NCBI RefSeq assembly: GCF_017355855.1
Contig: NZ_JAFEWD010000001.1
Location: forward strand, 372,001 to 436,000
Length of the DNA: 64,000 bases
Direction: 5' to 3'
Source of the DNA: Pedobacter sp. SYSU D00535
GTDB taxonomy: Bacteria > Bacteroidota > Bacteroidia > Sphingobacteriales > Sphingobacteriaceae
The notes under the pieces were generated by a model. That model had not been told where the DNA came from and made no database searches. It saw only the letters and a program-made list of their open reading frames with translations. This document shows positions 7,858 through 16,186 of this stretch, in pieces. A program made the translations under genes and the position numbers. Within the stretch, counting starts at the first letter, position 1. Every line of letters starts with the position of its first letter.

Positions 7858-10008
7858 TCAAGCCTGACTCACTGCTTCTTGTGGCGCAGTTTCTCCCTTC
7901 TCGTCAAATCGTTGGGAAACCTTCAAGAGATCTCCGGCTGCCTGATTAATGAAATTCAACTGCTCGGTGATGAACGAATCTTCCGCGACTAAATCCTCTT
8001 CCTGCTCAACTACTTTCAAAGTCAGGTCAGCTGACTCGATCCGTTCTTTTCCAAACTTTGCTGCTGATTCGTTTAAACACGCCAGTGCTTTACGAACTGT
8101 CTTCAATTGGCCTGAAGTCAGGCTCGCTTTCTCACCATTTTTAATACCTGCAATTAATGTGGCGATATAGGAAGACAGGGTATGATTTAGTACGATAAAC
8201 TGGTTAACTTCTTTCACGTATCGCTGCTTGCTCTTCGGCTCCGAAAGCATGCGCTGCAACGCCGAACCCATATCAGCGGAGCTAACATACACCTGCTTCC
8301 TTACCAGCTTATACTCAGTAAGATCAAACTCTTTTCCAGTCAAAGCCTTGGCCACTTCCAGGAGATAGTAGTAGTTAGCCACGACTAATTTCCCCATATA
8401 CTTCTTTAACTGGTAATATTCCCAGGAAGGGAAGATGAAGTAACTTGCCACAAGCGCAATAAAAGAACCAATAAAAGTATCGATTATCCTTTCCCTGACA
8501 ATGCTAAGGTTTCCATAACCAATAAAGCTAAACATGATCAAAATGAAAGGCGTCATGAATAGCACGTTCACGACATAGTTAATCCGCTGGAAACTATAAG
8601 CCCCGAGCATAAAGATCAACATAAACACAAAGCGTGTGGTCTCGTCCTTAACGTATAGAATGATCAGCGCGCCGGCAATCCCGCCTATGAACGTTCCAAC
8701 GAGGCGCTGATAATTTCGTTGTTTTGTAAGACTAAACGCTGGCTTCAAAATCACCAGGATGGTAAGCAATATCCAATAACTATGGGCTCCACTGGTTAGT
8801 TTTGAAACTAAATACCCCAACACACAAACGATTGCCACTCTTAATGAATGGCGGAATATTGAAGATTTAAAGGATAGGTTGTCTACAAACTGTTTCAGAT
8901 CGATCGCTTGATGCGACACGAAGCGCCCCAGATCCTTGTCGCTGCTTAATGATATCGACTCGAGTTTCTTCTGATTAAAATAACCATAAATATTCTGGAT
9001 TCGATTTATAATGTTCCGGAGGTTTACCAAAATTTTTTTTAGGATGTAGTTGTTATCAGTTATGTCAATATTGTACTTCAGCTGCTCCAGTTGATGCTTA
9101 AAATCGTTAAGCATCCGTGGTTTTTCGTTAGAATTGATGCTGTGCCCAAGATGCTCCAGCTCAAGACCTACATTGGTGATGACGTTCTGAAATTCTTTCA
9201 ATACACTGTATCCATATTTTGACCTGATTTCCTGGTAATCGTAATGAGTAGCCATACTTTGCTCAAAAAGATCTACCACGTCGGAAAAGATAATCTTCAA
9301 CAGACGGGCGGTATTTGAACTGTCTTTGCTAATTACCCTATTCTTAAAAAGAATCTCACGGACTTCATCCTGATGCTGATGAATAAGTACCTGCTGATCA
9401 ATCAACTTCCGGTAGTTATCATTCAAATCCGTTTCAGGATTATACTGGCGCGCCTTCAGTCGAAGGTATTTTCCTACTTCGTCGATACTTTCTCCCAAAG
9501 CATGTTGCGCCACGCGATATGGCTGTAATTGCGACACCGCCAAGCTGAGCGTCATATACCAAACACCACCAGAAAGAAGCAAACCGGCGTATTCAAGAAG
9601 GGATGCCATGGTAAATTCCCTGTCAATGGTTAAGATCATGATGATCAAGACGCCTGTTCCTATAGATGAAGCCCTGTTTCCATAGAGGTTGAACATGGAG
9701 AAGAAGAAACAGAGGAAGAAAATTTCCGCTACCAAGAGATAGGGGCTTACATTGATAAGGCCGGTGATAAGCGCTGTAAGCACCATAAAAACAATGCTAA
9801 ATACCATCCCGTTCCGTTTGTGCACGAAAGCACCCGGGCTATCGGGGATACTGGTAGTGATAGCGCCGAGGGAAACGATAATGCCGTTCTCAAGCTCACC
9901 CGAGAAGGAAAAAATCAAAGAAGGCAGAAGAACTCCGAGTGTAATTCTCAGACCGTCGGAAAAATACTGACTGAATAAAAAATTTTTAATCTCCCTGGTT
10001 TGCCTCAT
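7858..10008 (-). CDS. FUSC-family inner-membrane protein (YccS/YhfK-like)
   Basis: This 716-residue protein has the duplicated layout of the FUSC/aromatic-acid-exporter superfamily: an N-terminal membrane block (about residues 10-150), a long soluble helical region (about 165-365), a second membrane block (about 375-520) containing HSYWILLTILVILKPAF and RLVGTFIGGIAGAL, and a C-terminal helical cytoplasmic tail. The second block carries the most conserved FUSC signature. Some relatives export hydroxylated aromatic acids, but the substrate here is unknown. It is convergent with the broken DsbA-family gene, their stops being 2 bp apart, and a PAS histidine kinase lies upstream on the same strand after a 92-bp gap. 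Confidence 0.85.
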   Translation of the reverse strand: MRQTREIKNFLFSQYFSDGLRITLGVLLPSLIFSFSGELENGIIVSLGAITTSIPDSPGAFVHKRNGMVFSIVFMVLTALITGLINVSPYLLVAEIFFLCFFFSMFNLYGNRASSIGTGVLIIMILTIDREFTMASLLEYAGLLLSGGVWYMTLSLAVSQLQPYRVAQHALGESIDEVGKYLRLKARQYNPETDLNDNYRKLIDQQVLIHQHQDEVREILFKNRVISKDSSNTARLLKIIFSDVVDLFEQSMATHYDYQEIRSKYGYSVLKEFQNVITNVGLELEHLGHSINSNEKPRMLNDFKHQLEQLKYNIDITDNNYILKKILVNLRNIINRIQNIYGYFNQKKLESISLSSDKDLGRFVSHQAIDLKQFVDNLSFKSSIFRHSLRVAIVCVLGYLVSKLTSGAHSYWILLTILVILKPAFSLTKQRNYQRLVGTFIGGIAGALIILYVKDETTRFVFMLIFMLGAYSFQRINYVVNVLFMTPFILIMFSFIGYGNLSIVRERIIDTFIGSFIALVASYFIFPSWEYYQLKKYMGKLVVANYYYLLEVAKALTGKEFDLTEYKLVRKQVYVSSADMGSALQRMLSEPKSKQRYVKEVNQFIVLNHTLSSYIATLIAGIKNGEKASLTSGQLKTVRKALACLNESAAKFGKERIESADLTLKVVEQEEDLVAEDSFITEQLNFINQAAGDLLKVSQRFDEKGETAPQEAVSQA

Positions 10009-10100
10009 TTGGTACGTTGCTGGCTAATGTAACAAACAAGATTACTAAGGGCAATTAATTTTTTAGATTGTGAAAGCTCTGTTACAATAACGATGGCAAT

Positions 10101-11618
10101 TTATGAAGAGACCGGGAGGGAAAAATAAAACGTAGAGCCTTTGCCTTCTTCGCTGGTTACACCAATCCGCCCCTGATGGCGGTAAATAATTTCAGCGGAA
10201 AGGTACAGGCCGATTCCAAAGCCTGAAAAACCGCTCTTAAAAGCTTTTTCTGATCGATAGAACTTTTGGAATATTTTCGATCTTTCTTCAGCAGGGATCC
10301 CGATGCCCTGATCTACTACACGCACGGTAACGAATCCTTCTTCTGAAGAAATAAACACTTTAACTTCCTCTTGTCCAGGCGAGTACTTCATTGCATTATT
10401 AAGAAAATTTAACAGCACTTCGTTAATCTTCTGGCGGTCTGCTGTCACAAACACATCCTGTTGCCCTTCGCAGGTTATTCTGTGATAACGAACAATTGGA
10501 GAAATTTCCTCAATAACCTCGCAAACAAGTGAGTTGAGCTCAAAAGTCTCCAGTTGAAGTTCGAACTTCCCCGACTCAATACGAGAGAGATCGAGAAAGT
10601 CGTTAATCATCTTCGTCATCTTGTTCAACTGTTTATCCACCTTCTGTAAAGATTGATTGAAAAAGTTGTCGCCCTTCTTTTTGGCGGTTGCAGCTAGCAT
10701 TTGCACATATGCCTTTGCGGAGGTAAGTGGCGTCTTCAGCTCGTGGCTAGCCATTGCGATAAACTCATTTTTCCTTATTTCTTCCTGCTTTTTGTTGGTA
10801 ACGTCAAGTACTGAACCTATAAAGCGAACCGGTTGGTTTTCTTCGTCAAAAAAAGCTTTGGCTACGGACCGGATCCATCTTTCTTGACCATTCGCCGTTC
10901 TAAACTCAATATCAAAATAACCTCCGCTGGCAGGGTTTAGCGCCCAGCTGATCCTTTTCTCCAGCAGCTCTTTATCTGCTGGATATACATGTTCCAGATA
11001 CTTCTCGAAGGTAATAGAATCCCTTTCGCCCAAGCCAAACAACTCTTTGCAGCGTTTGTCCCAAACCAGTTCTCCGGTTCGGAGATTATGGTCCCAAAAT
11101 CCTAATTCGGCGGCTTCGGCTGCTACCCTTAATCGCTCTTCCCCTTCTTCTATTTTCAAACGGGCAATAAAGTGCTCCTGGCTTTCCTGCTCAGACTTTC
11201 GCAACTTTTTTTCAGCCGTTACATCTATCGCGCAGTGAATGATCAAAGCGACTTCATCATCGTCATTTAAAACCGGGATGTTTACGGGACGCCAGTAACG
11301 CTCGTCCCTAGTACCTGCCTCAGCATCTACCAGGTCGTACTGCTGGGTATCCATCTCGTGCGGAGTTTTATTTTCAACTACCATTCTCAAAGAAGCCTTT
11401 AAGTTTTCGAGCGCAGCAGAGGGAGGAAAAAGGTCGATAAAACTCATCCCGCTGATATTATAGCGCTCCTTACCAACTGCTTTGAAGTAGCTGTCGCTGG
11501 CGGCCAACATTGTATACTGTTCGTCTGGTAATAAAAGAAGATAATTTCCCGGCAGCGAATGTATAAGCTGGACAATAGGGATACCATTAATTAATAATTT
11601 CTGGCTATTCATTTTCAT
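10101..11618 (-). CDS. PAS-domain sensor histidine kinase
   Basis: The 505-residue kinase has no membrane segment, so it is probably cytoplasmic. A PAS fold occupies about residues 18-135 and a second PAS_3-type domain with a PAC tail about 165-275 (ending VRFIGSVLDVTNKKQ). The HisKA domain follows with the phosphoacceptor at H292 in MASHELKTPLTSAKAYVQML. The ATPase domain carries the N box (NEVLLNFLNNAMKYSP), G1 (VVDQGIGIP), F box (FQKFYR) and G2 (SGFGIGLYLS). No partner regulator is adjacent; the nearest receiver protein is at 15523-15882 on the same strand, separated by several genes. The signal is unknown. Confidence 0.92.
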   Translation of the reverse strand: MKMNSQKLLINGIPIVQLIHSLPGNYLLLLPDEQYTMLAASDSYFKAVGKERYNISGMSFIDLFPPSAALENLKASLRMVVENKTPHEMDTQQYDLVDAEAGTRDERYWRPVNIPVLNDDDEVALIIHCAIDVTAEKKLRKSEQESQEHFIARLKIEEGEERLRVAAEAAELGFWDHNLRTGELVWDKRCKELFGLGERDSITFEKYLEHVYPADKELLEKRISWALNPASGGYFDIEFRTANGQERWIRSVAKAFFDEENQPVRFIGSVLDVTNKKQEEIRKNEFIAMASHELKTPLTSAKAYVQMLAATAKKKGDNFFNQSLQKVDKQLNKMTKMINDFLDLSRIESGKFELQLETFELNSLVCEVIEEISPIVRYHRITCEGQQDVFVTADRQKINEVLLNFLNNAMKYSPGQEEVKVFISSEEGFVTVRVVDQGIGIPAEERSKIFQKFYRSEKAFKSGFSGFGIGLYLSAEIIYRHQGRIGVTSEEGKGSTFYFSLPVSS

Positions 11619-12292
11619 AGGAGCGATAATTTTTAGGTGAATGACCGTTTAAAGATAATTCTTTCCGTTAAAAGAAAAAGAACTAAACTTATTATTCATT
11701 TCGTAAGGAAAAAAAATTAGAGTAATAAGGTGAGGTAGTGCTGACTGGTAGAGAAAGCCACAGTTCGTTTTTTAGTAGACATCTGATGTGTAGATTATAA
11801 GACATTTGTTTTCCCATTATAGGATGAGCAGCGAAGTTTAAATAAATAATTCTTTTGGTTACATTCTTTCTACAATCTCCTGCTTTCTCAGAAATACATC
11901 AAAGTGTCCCTCTTTTAGCTCCATTCTCACAACTCAAAGACTGCAGTATTGAGCTAACATTTAGGTTTATCTAGAGAAATTTATATAGCCCGGCAATCCA
12001 AGCTAGGCAAATCAGCAAAAATGGAAGCATCTAATCAATTAAGGAGGAATATCTATACCCATTAAATCCATTTTTTAGCCCGACACCAAAGGGTTTCAGC
12101 AGCTTGGAACGACGAAAACTCCCAAAAAAAACGAATGACGTTCAAAAATAGAAGGTAGTTTTAAGGAGCGAAATAAAAATACCTTTGGGGGAATGTGGGG
12201 CTTAAGGATAGGGGTATCCTGTATTCGAGTCGCGTATTGGCACGCGGTACAAGACTTATAGCTGAACAGAAAAATTGTAAACGTCGCGAGAT
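11619..12292. other. 674-bp AT-rich intergenic region, no gene recognised
   Basis: Between the divergent histidine kinase and the small secreted repeat protein I see no convincing coding sequence on either strand. The leftward open frame at 12096-12368 has no family resemblance and overlaps the signal peptide of the plus-strand gene. The region presumably holds both promoters. The only notable element is a GATAGGGGTA box at 12207-12216, listed separately. Confidence 0.5.
12207..12238 (+). promoter_or_regulatory. Candidate alternative-sigma promoter (GATAGGGGTA box)
   Basis: GATAGGGGTA at 12207-12216 is followed after 16 nt by CGTATT at 12233-12238, about 55 bp before the start of the secreted repeat protein. 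The identical 10-mer occurs at 16138-16147, at a similar place upstream of another surface-protein gene. Spacing of this kind suits an ECF-sigma -35/-10 pair, but the assignment is inference. Confidence 0.3.
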
Positions 12293-12775
12293 ATGAAAAG
12301 AATACCTTTAACCGTAGCGGCTGCAATGTCAGCTCTGATTTTCCAAACAGCTTATGGTCAAACATCAAGTATCACCGAGGGAATAAATAGTTCATCAAAT
12401 CATTTCGAAACTGCACAAGGGACTGGGACCCCGCTAGGTACCAATCTTATACCTTCAATGGCAAGATACGAGAGGGCAGGATTTAGCCTATTAAGGTCAG
12501 CAACAGCCTCTACACTCGGGGGCAGAAATCTTGCCCAGGGAACAGGAACCGAGCTTGGTAATAACCTTATTCCTGCTAGTGGCTGGATCAACACGCGGAC
12601 TTCAACAATTAGATCAGCCACGGGTCCGTTTGGTTTACATGGAAAGAACATGGCCATGGGCACTGGTACGCAGTTAGGGACAACGAAGGTACCGGCGAGG
12701 AATGTAGAGCAAAATGCCTTAGCGGCTACCACACGGTCAGGAACAGGAACAAACCCGGTAAAAAACCTACGGTAG
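12293..12775 (+). CDS. Small secreted protein with three GTGTxLG repeats, function unknown
   Basis: I do not recognise this 160-residue protein. It has a clear signal peptide (MKRIPLTVAAAMSALIFQTAYG, cleavage after about residue 22). The mature part consists of three tandem units of about 35-40 residues, each beginning A(Q/M)GTGTxLG and continuing to a Pro (AQGTGTPLGTNLIP, AQGTGTELGNNLIP, AMGTGTQLGTTKVP) and then a T/S-R-S-(A/G)-T segment. It is rich in Gly, Thr, Asn and Ala and lacks Cys, like a periplasmic or surface structural protein. Upstream is a 674-bp gap with a possible alternative promoter; downstream are two hairpins. It is probably transcribed alone. Confidence 0.65.
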   Translation: MKRIPLTVAAAMSALIFQTAYGQTSSITEGINSSSNHFETAQGTGTPLGTNLIPSMARYERAGFSLLRSATASTLGGRNLAQGTGTELGNNLIPASGWINTRTSTIRSATGPFGLHGKNMAMGTGTQLGTTKVPARNVEQNALAATTRSGTGTNPVKNLR

Positions 12776-12784
12776 TTCGAAACA

Positions 12785-12829
12785 GCTGGGCTGAATCCTA
12801 CTCAGTCCAGCATTCATACCAAAAGGTAT
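12785..12829. terminator. Tandem hairpins between convergent genes
   Basis: A 10-bp stem (12785-12794 with 12802-12811, one G-U pair, 7-nt loop) is followed by a 5-bp perfect hairpin (ATACC 12816-12820, AAAA loop, GGTAT 12825-12829). They sit between the stops of two convergent genes. There is no long T run, so termination is inferred from position and stem strength. Confidence 0.5.
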
Positions 12830-12840
12830 TCCTACCTGAA

Positions 12841-13377
12841 TTAAGGCTGCAAACGCCCTTCTATAGAATCATCCAGTGTTTTACCTGCTATTGCTCCAAC
12901 TACCATTTTGGCAAAAGCTACAACAGTTCCATGTTTGGTATCCCAATAGTAGCCATCCTCTGGTTGCACCTTAATTACCGTAATACGCGGATCGTCTATA
13001 CCTTCAGTAAACCAAGTTTTTACAAGCGGATTCCAAAGTTCCTTGATCTTTTCTTTGTCCTTACTAACGGAGGCCCTCCCATATAGCGACATGAAATCAC
13101 TGTTTTCACTACCCTGAAACAATAGCTGTACATAAGGGTCGTTATGCAACTGCATGTTTTTATGACTGTCCTCAGCACTTAGGAACCATACATTTCCCTC
13201 ATCGTCCACCAGCTGGGCAGACATGGGTCGGGCAGCGAAGGGTTTACCATCCGTGATTTCTGTGCAAAAAAAACATGTTTTGGCTTTCTTAGCTAGCTCC
13301 TTGATTTTTTCTGCAGCTTCACCGCTAAATAAATTAGCTCTATTCTTTTCGGGCTGTTGCTTATTGATACTATCCAT
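12841..13377 (-). CDS. FMN-binding split-barrel protein (general stress protein 26-like)
   Basis: The 178-residue protein belongs to the pyridoxamine 5'-phosphate oxidase-like split-barrel superfamily, in the Pyrid_ox_like/general stress protein subgroup. Typical segments are KTCFFCTEITDGKPFAARPMS (first strands), NVWFLSAEDSHKNMQL (flavin phosphate contact region), PYVQLLFQG and a C-terminal YYWDTKHGTVVAFAKMVVG. Relatives bind FMN or related cofactors; most lack a known substrate and are induced by stress. It is cytosolic and probably monocistronic, convergent with the small secreted repeat protein. Its 5' leader holds a short perfect hairpin (13393-13407). It should not be taken as a true PdxH, which is longer and has different C-terminal residues. 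Confidence 0.85.
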   Translation of the reverse strand: MDSINKQQPEKNRANLFSGEAAEKIKELAKKAKTCFFCTEITDGKPFAARPMSAQLVDDEGNVWFLSAEDSHKNMQLHNDPYVQLLFQGSENSDFMSLYGRASVSKDKEKIKELWNPLVKTWFTEGIDDPRITVIKVQPEDGYYWDTKHGTVVAFAKMVVGAIAGKTLDDSIEGRLQP

Positions 13378-13681
13378 AGCTGATATTTAAATTGCTCTCA
13401 AAGAGCATAAACCATGCCGCCCAGGGGCGCAAGTTGTTAGAATAAACGTCAAAAAGAAAGGGATCACTTTTGACGATCCCTGTACTTTTACAGAACTGTG
13501 TTAGGTTGGCTGCCCACGTGTTGTTACCTTAAGGCTTGTTGTTTTGTGCGGGTTAAATCTTTTTCATAGGTAAAACAAGAAAACCTTTTTTTTAGCTGGG
13601 ACAAAAATAATTTAACTCCGATTTCATCGCAACTGTGTAAATTCGCAGGTTGATAACAGCTTAAATCTAACTAAACCATAG
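13378..13681. other. 304-bp divergent intergenic region with two hairpins
   Basis: No gene is seen. TGCTCT/AGAGCA forms a 6-bp hairpin at 13393-13407 near the start of the flavin-barrel gene. A 7-bp stem (AGGGATC 13459-13465 with GATCCCT 13475-13481) is followed on the minus strand by a T-rich stretch, like a leftward terminator, although no minus-strand gene lies directly upstream of it. TAAATTCG at 13638-13645 resembles a -7 element for the PAS-LuxR gene with one mismatch. Confidence 0.4.
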
Positions 13682-14410
13682 ATGTCTAAACAGGGTGAAT
13701 TTTCAAAGTCCAGGATAACGGCTATCCCAGCAGATCTTAGCAGCGAAAGGGCCAAAACTTTCAAAACGACTATTCAAAGATTTCCAGAGGAAGCTATTTA
13801 TATCTATTCTTTCAAAGAAAACCGGATGATTTATGCCGACGGATGGGAAGAGATTTTAGGTTATAAGGATAACGAAATCAATATGTTAACGATCGTCAGC
13901 ATCACTTCTCCTGAATATGCGCCATTCTCTTATGAGCTGAACGACAAAGCGCTGATGTTCATTCTTAGTAAAACGGTAAACCTCGAGAAGTACAGCTTCA
14001 CCATCGAGCTGAAGAAAATCCATAAAAACGGCACCCATATACCCTTGATAGTTCGTGTCGGCGTTTTCGGTTCAGAAAATGGAAGGGTTACCGAGATTAT
14101 TGGGCGCAATCAGGTAAATCATAGCATTGCTCTAGGTAAAGTAATGCGATATGCCGCTTACGGACCCGATAAAACGGAGTTTGAGGATGAGTTGAATAAA
14201 GAGCTTTTTAAGCACTTCGCAATATCAGACAAAGAGAAGGAAGCGCTAGCTTACGTGGCTAAAGGTTATTCATTTAAAGAGATTGCACATCAATTCGGGG
14301 TATCACAATCAGCAATTGAGAAACGAATACTACCGCTATACAAAAGGTTTGATGTCAAGAGTTTATCCCACCTCGTAACCTTTGCTTATGAAAACCACAT
14401 CTTACCCTAA
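13682..14410 (+). CDS. PAS-like/LuxR-type transcriptional regulator
   Basis: The 242-residue protein has an N-terminal PAS-like domain (about residues 30-148: EEAIYIYSFKENRMIYADGWEEILGY at its start, then a PAC-like strand region ending VTEIIGRNQ). A LuxR-type helix-turn-helix follows (about 178-240), with ISDKEKEALAYVAKGYSFKEIA and VSQSAIEKRILPLYKRF as scaffold and recognition helices. It probably senses a small ligand or redox state in the cytosol and controls transcription. Its last four bases overlap the end of the convergent membrane ATPase gene. No cognate kinase is adjacent and no receiver domain is present, so it is a one-component regulator. Confidence 0.83.
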   Translation: MSKQGEFSKSRITAIPADLSSERAKTFKTTIQRFPEEAIYIYSFKENRMIYADGWEEILGYKDNEINMLTIVSITSPEYAPFSYELNDKALMFILSKTVNLEKYSFTIELKKIHKNGTHIPLIVRVGVFGSENGRVTEIIGRNQVNHSIALGKVMRYAAYGPDKTEFEDELNKELFKHFAISDKEKEALAYVAKGYSFKEIAHQFGVSQSAIEKRILPLYKRFDVKSLSHLVTFAYENHILP

Positions 14411-15438
14411 TCCAAAAGATAAACTGTGCTAATCTTTGTGGCAGGGATTCCAATGCCAAGCAACATCTTCTCCCAAGAAGATGAATGCGACCGATTCCCT
14501 GCCTCTGCACCGATCACCCAAATAACATTTTTCTCTTTCAATACCTGTCTGTTTACTTCAGACAACTCTTCCGACAGATCAATTAACTGACGAAAGCCAT
14601 CGGCAGTGATTAAACTTCTGGGAACGGGCCAACCAGGGTTGATGTCATCGATAATCAGCAAGGAGGCCTCGCGCCAAGTCCAGAGAATATCTTGCCGGCT
14701 TTCTGCAAGACCTGATTCGGCAAACAGACTAAAAAGCTTCATGGCAGTAGTATAGAATACTGTGTGGTGACGGATGGACAGTTCCGTAGCCAGAGCGACG
14801 CTTAAACTTGTCTTTCCACTCTGACGTCCTCCATAGATGAGCAGATGTTTGCCCTCTTCTTGAGAATTGAGGTAGTCAAAAACCAGTTTTTTATTACCAT
14901 TCGACATAGGAAGTCGCACCTGACTAAGACGCAGCTGAAAGGGATATCGGGCACCCTGGAGATAAAGCTTAGTAAGAAACCAATGGTAGGAGGGCCAGGC
15001 CAGGAAGAGTAGCAGGACCAGCAGCACACTTATCTTTCCTACGCTAAAACTTATAAACAATACAGCTACAACGGTTCCCATCCAAAAAAAGCAGAGGTCT
15101 GTAAACGTATCGAAAGCGATGTTAGCCCAGGCGGGAGGAAACGTATGTTCCTTCCTTAATTTTGAGAGGATGAGTGGCACCAGAAAGTTGATAAGCTCAA
15201 ACACAAGCCAAAAAACCGCTATCGAAACAGAGGCGCGGATATCAGGACTAGTAACGGTTGGGCGCTCCAGCAGAAGGTGGTAGACACCAAGCGTAGGAAT
15301 AAAACCAAGGGAAAAATGACCAAACTGATTTGCCAGCCAGGCATAGGTGAGCGTGATTCCCCGGTGCGAATCTTTCCCAATAAGATCGGCTTTCAACTGC
15401 CACAAGATATCCTTAATTGTGATACTCTTATTACTCAT
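14407..15438 (-). CDS. Membrane-anchored P-loop ATPase, function unknown
   Basis: The 343-residue protein has about four predicted transmembrane helices in the first 165 residues (around 35-57, 70-92, 108-131 and 136-158). A cytoplasmic P-loop domain follows. Walker A is GGRQSGKTS (203-211) and Walker B is SLLIIDDI (259-266), in a context (VFYTTAMKLFSLFAESG; WTWREASLLIIDD) like that of the IstB/DnaA-type AAA ATPases. I know no described family with this fusion. The role could be membrane-localised DNA or protein remodelling, or signalling. It is convergent with the PAS-LuxR gene (4-bp overlap) and lies about 84 bp downstream of a lone response regulator on the same strand, which may be its operon partner. 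Confidence 0.72.
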   Translation of the reverse strand: MSNKSITIKDILWQLKADLIGKDSHRGITLTYAWLANQFGHFSLGFIPTLGVYHLLLERPTVTSPDIRASVSIAVFWLVFELINFLVPLILSKLRKEHTFPPAWANIAFDTFTDLCFFWMGTVVAVLFISFSVGKISVLLVLLLFLAWPSYHWFLTKLYLQGARYPFQLRLSQVRLPMSNGNKKLVFDYLNSQEEGKHLLIYGGRQSGKTSLSVALATELSIRHHTVFYTTAMKLFSLFAESGLAESRQDILWTWREASLLIIDDINPGWPVPRSLITADGFRQLIDLSEELSEVNRQVLKEKNVIWVIGAEAGNRSHSSSWEKMLLGIGIPATKISTVYLLD

Positions 15439-15522
15439 CTCCAGTTCAGGTAATTTACTAAACGAGCACCTAAGCTAGGAAATTTTAAAAATACCACAAC
15501 TAACAGGAATAGACCGATCCGG

Positions 15523-15882
15523 TCAGAACCTCAATACAATTTCTTCAATTTCTGCAATATCGAACGGTTTTTCTACGAAACCATCGGCTTGAGAGCGTCT
15601 TGCAATTTCTGCCAGTCCTTCTGTGCCTGAAACAAGTATTACCGGAACTCGTCTCAATTGATTGATCGATTTTAAGATAACACAAAGATCACTGCCTTTC
15701 ACCCCAATCAACCACTCGTCAAGAATGATTACATCCGGCCGGATGTTAATGATCTCCTGAATCGTTTCTGATTTCCAGGTAGGGAATGTATAGGTCTCAA
15801 ATCCCAGACCACTTACTACCAGTTGCATCACGTCCAGGCAAGATAGATCGTCGTCAATAATGAGTACTTTTTTTCTTTTCAT
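15523..15882 (-). CDS. Single-domain response regulator
   Basis: The 119-residue protein is a lone CheY-type receiver. The acidic pocket (IIDDD, residues 8-12), the phosphoacceptor D55 (VIILDEW), the switch Ser (VSGTEG) and the conserved Lys (EKPFD) are all present. There is no output domain, so it acts through protein contacts or as a phosphate relay. A possible donor is the cytoplasmic PAS kinase at 10101-11618, but this is only proximity. The membrane P-loop ATPase gene lies just downstream on the same strand. Confidence 0.9.
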   Translation of the reverse strand: MKRKKVLIIDDDLSCLDVMQLVVSGLGFETYTFPTWKSETIQEIINIRPDVIILDEWLIGVKGSDLCVILKSINQLRRVPVILVSGTEGLAEIARRSQADGFVEKPFDIAEIEEIVLRF

Positions 15883-16186
15883 TAATTTAAAACCTCATTT
15901 GGAGAGAGCGAGCTTTAAATTCATTCTTCAACCAGGTAAACCTTGTTTAAACATATATCGCAGGAAATTGATTTTCTGAAACACTTATTTTTTAAAAAGT
16001 TTCTGGCATCAAACCATAACGCCGATTTATCGCAGCTAGTATTTTCAACCTGCTGCTAGGCACTACAACTAGTAAAATGTTGGCCCGGCTGGCATTCTCT
16101 TCATTCTAAGTCGTCTCAAAAAAAAAGTTTTTTTTCCGATAGGGGTAAAACGAAATCTCACTGTCCCATTACCAAACAACAAAAAA
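15883..16186. other. 304-bp divergent intergenic region
   Basis: This AT-rich gap lies between the response regulator and the LA_2272 repeat protein. I see no gene. It contains long A and T runs at about 16119-16135 and the GATAGGGGTA box listed separately. Confidence 0.45.
16138..16169 (+). promoter_or_regulatory. Candidate alternative-sigma promoter (second GATAGGGGTA box)
   Basis: GATAGGGGTA at 16138-16147 repeats exactly the element at 12207-12216. It lies 39 bp before the ATG of the LA_2272 repeat protein. The putative -10 at the same 16-nt spacing (TCCCAT, 16164-16169) differs from the first copy (CGTATT), which weakens the promoter reading. Confidence 0.3.

Noticed and set aside
12096-12368. 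Leftward 90-codon open frame in the long intergenic region
   Set aside because: It has no family resemblance, low-complexity composition, and overlaps the signal peptide of a convincing plus-strand gene.
10101-15882. Assigning the PAS kinase and the lone receiver as a two-component pair
   Set aside because: They are separated by several genes on both strands, with no shared regulation visible; only proximity supports it.
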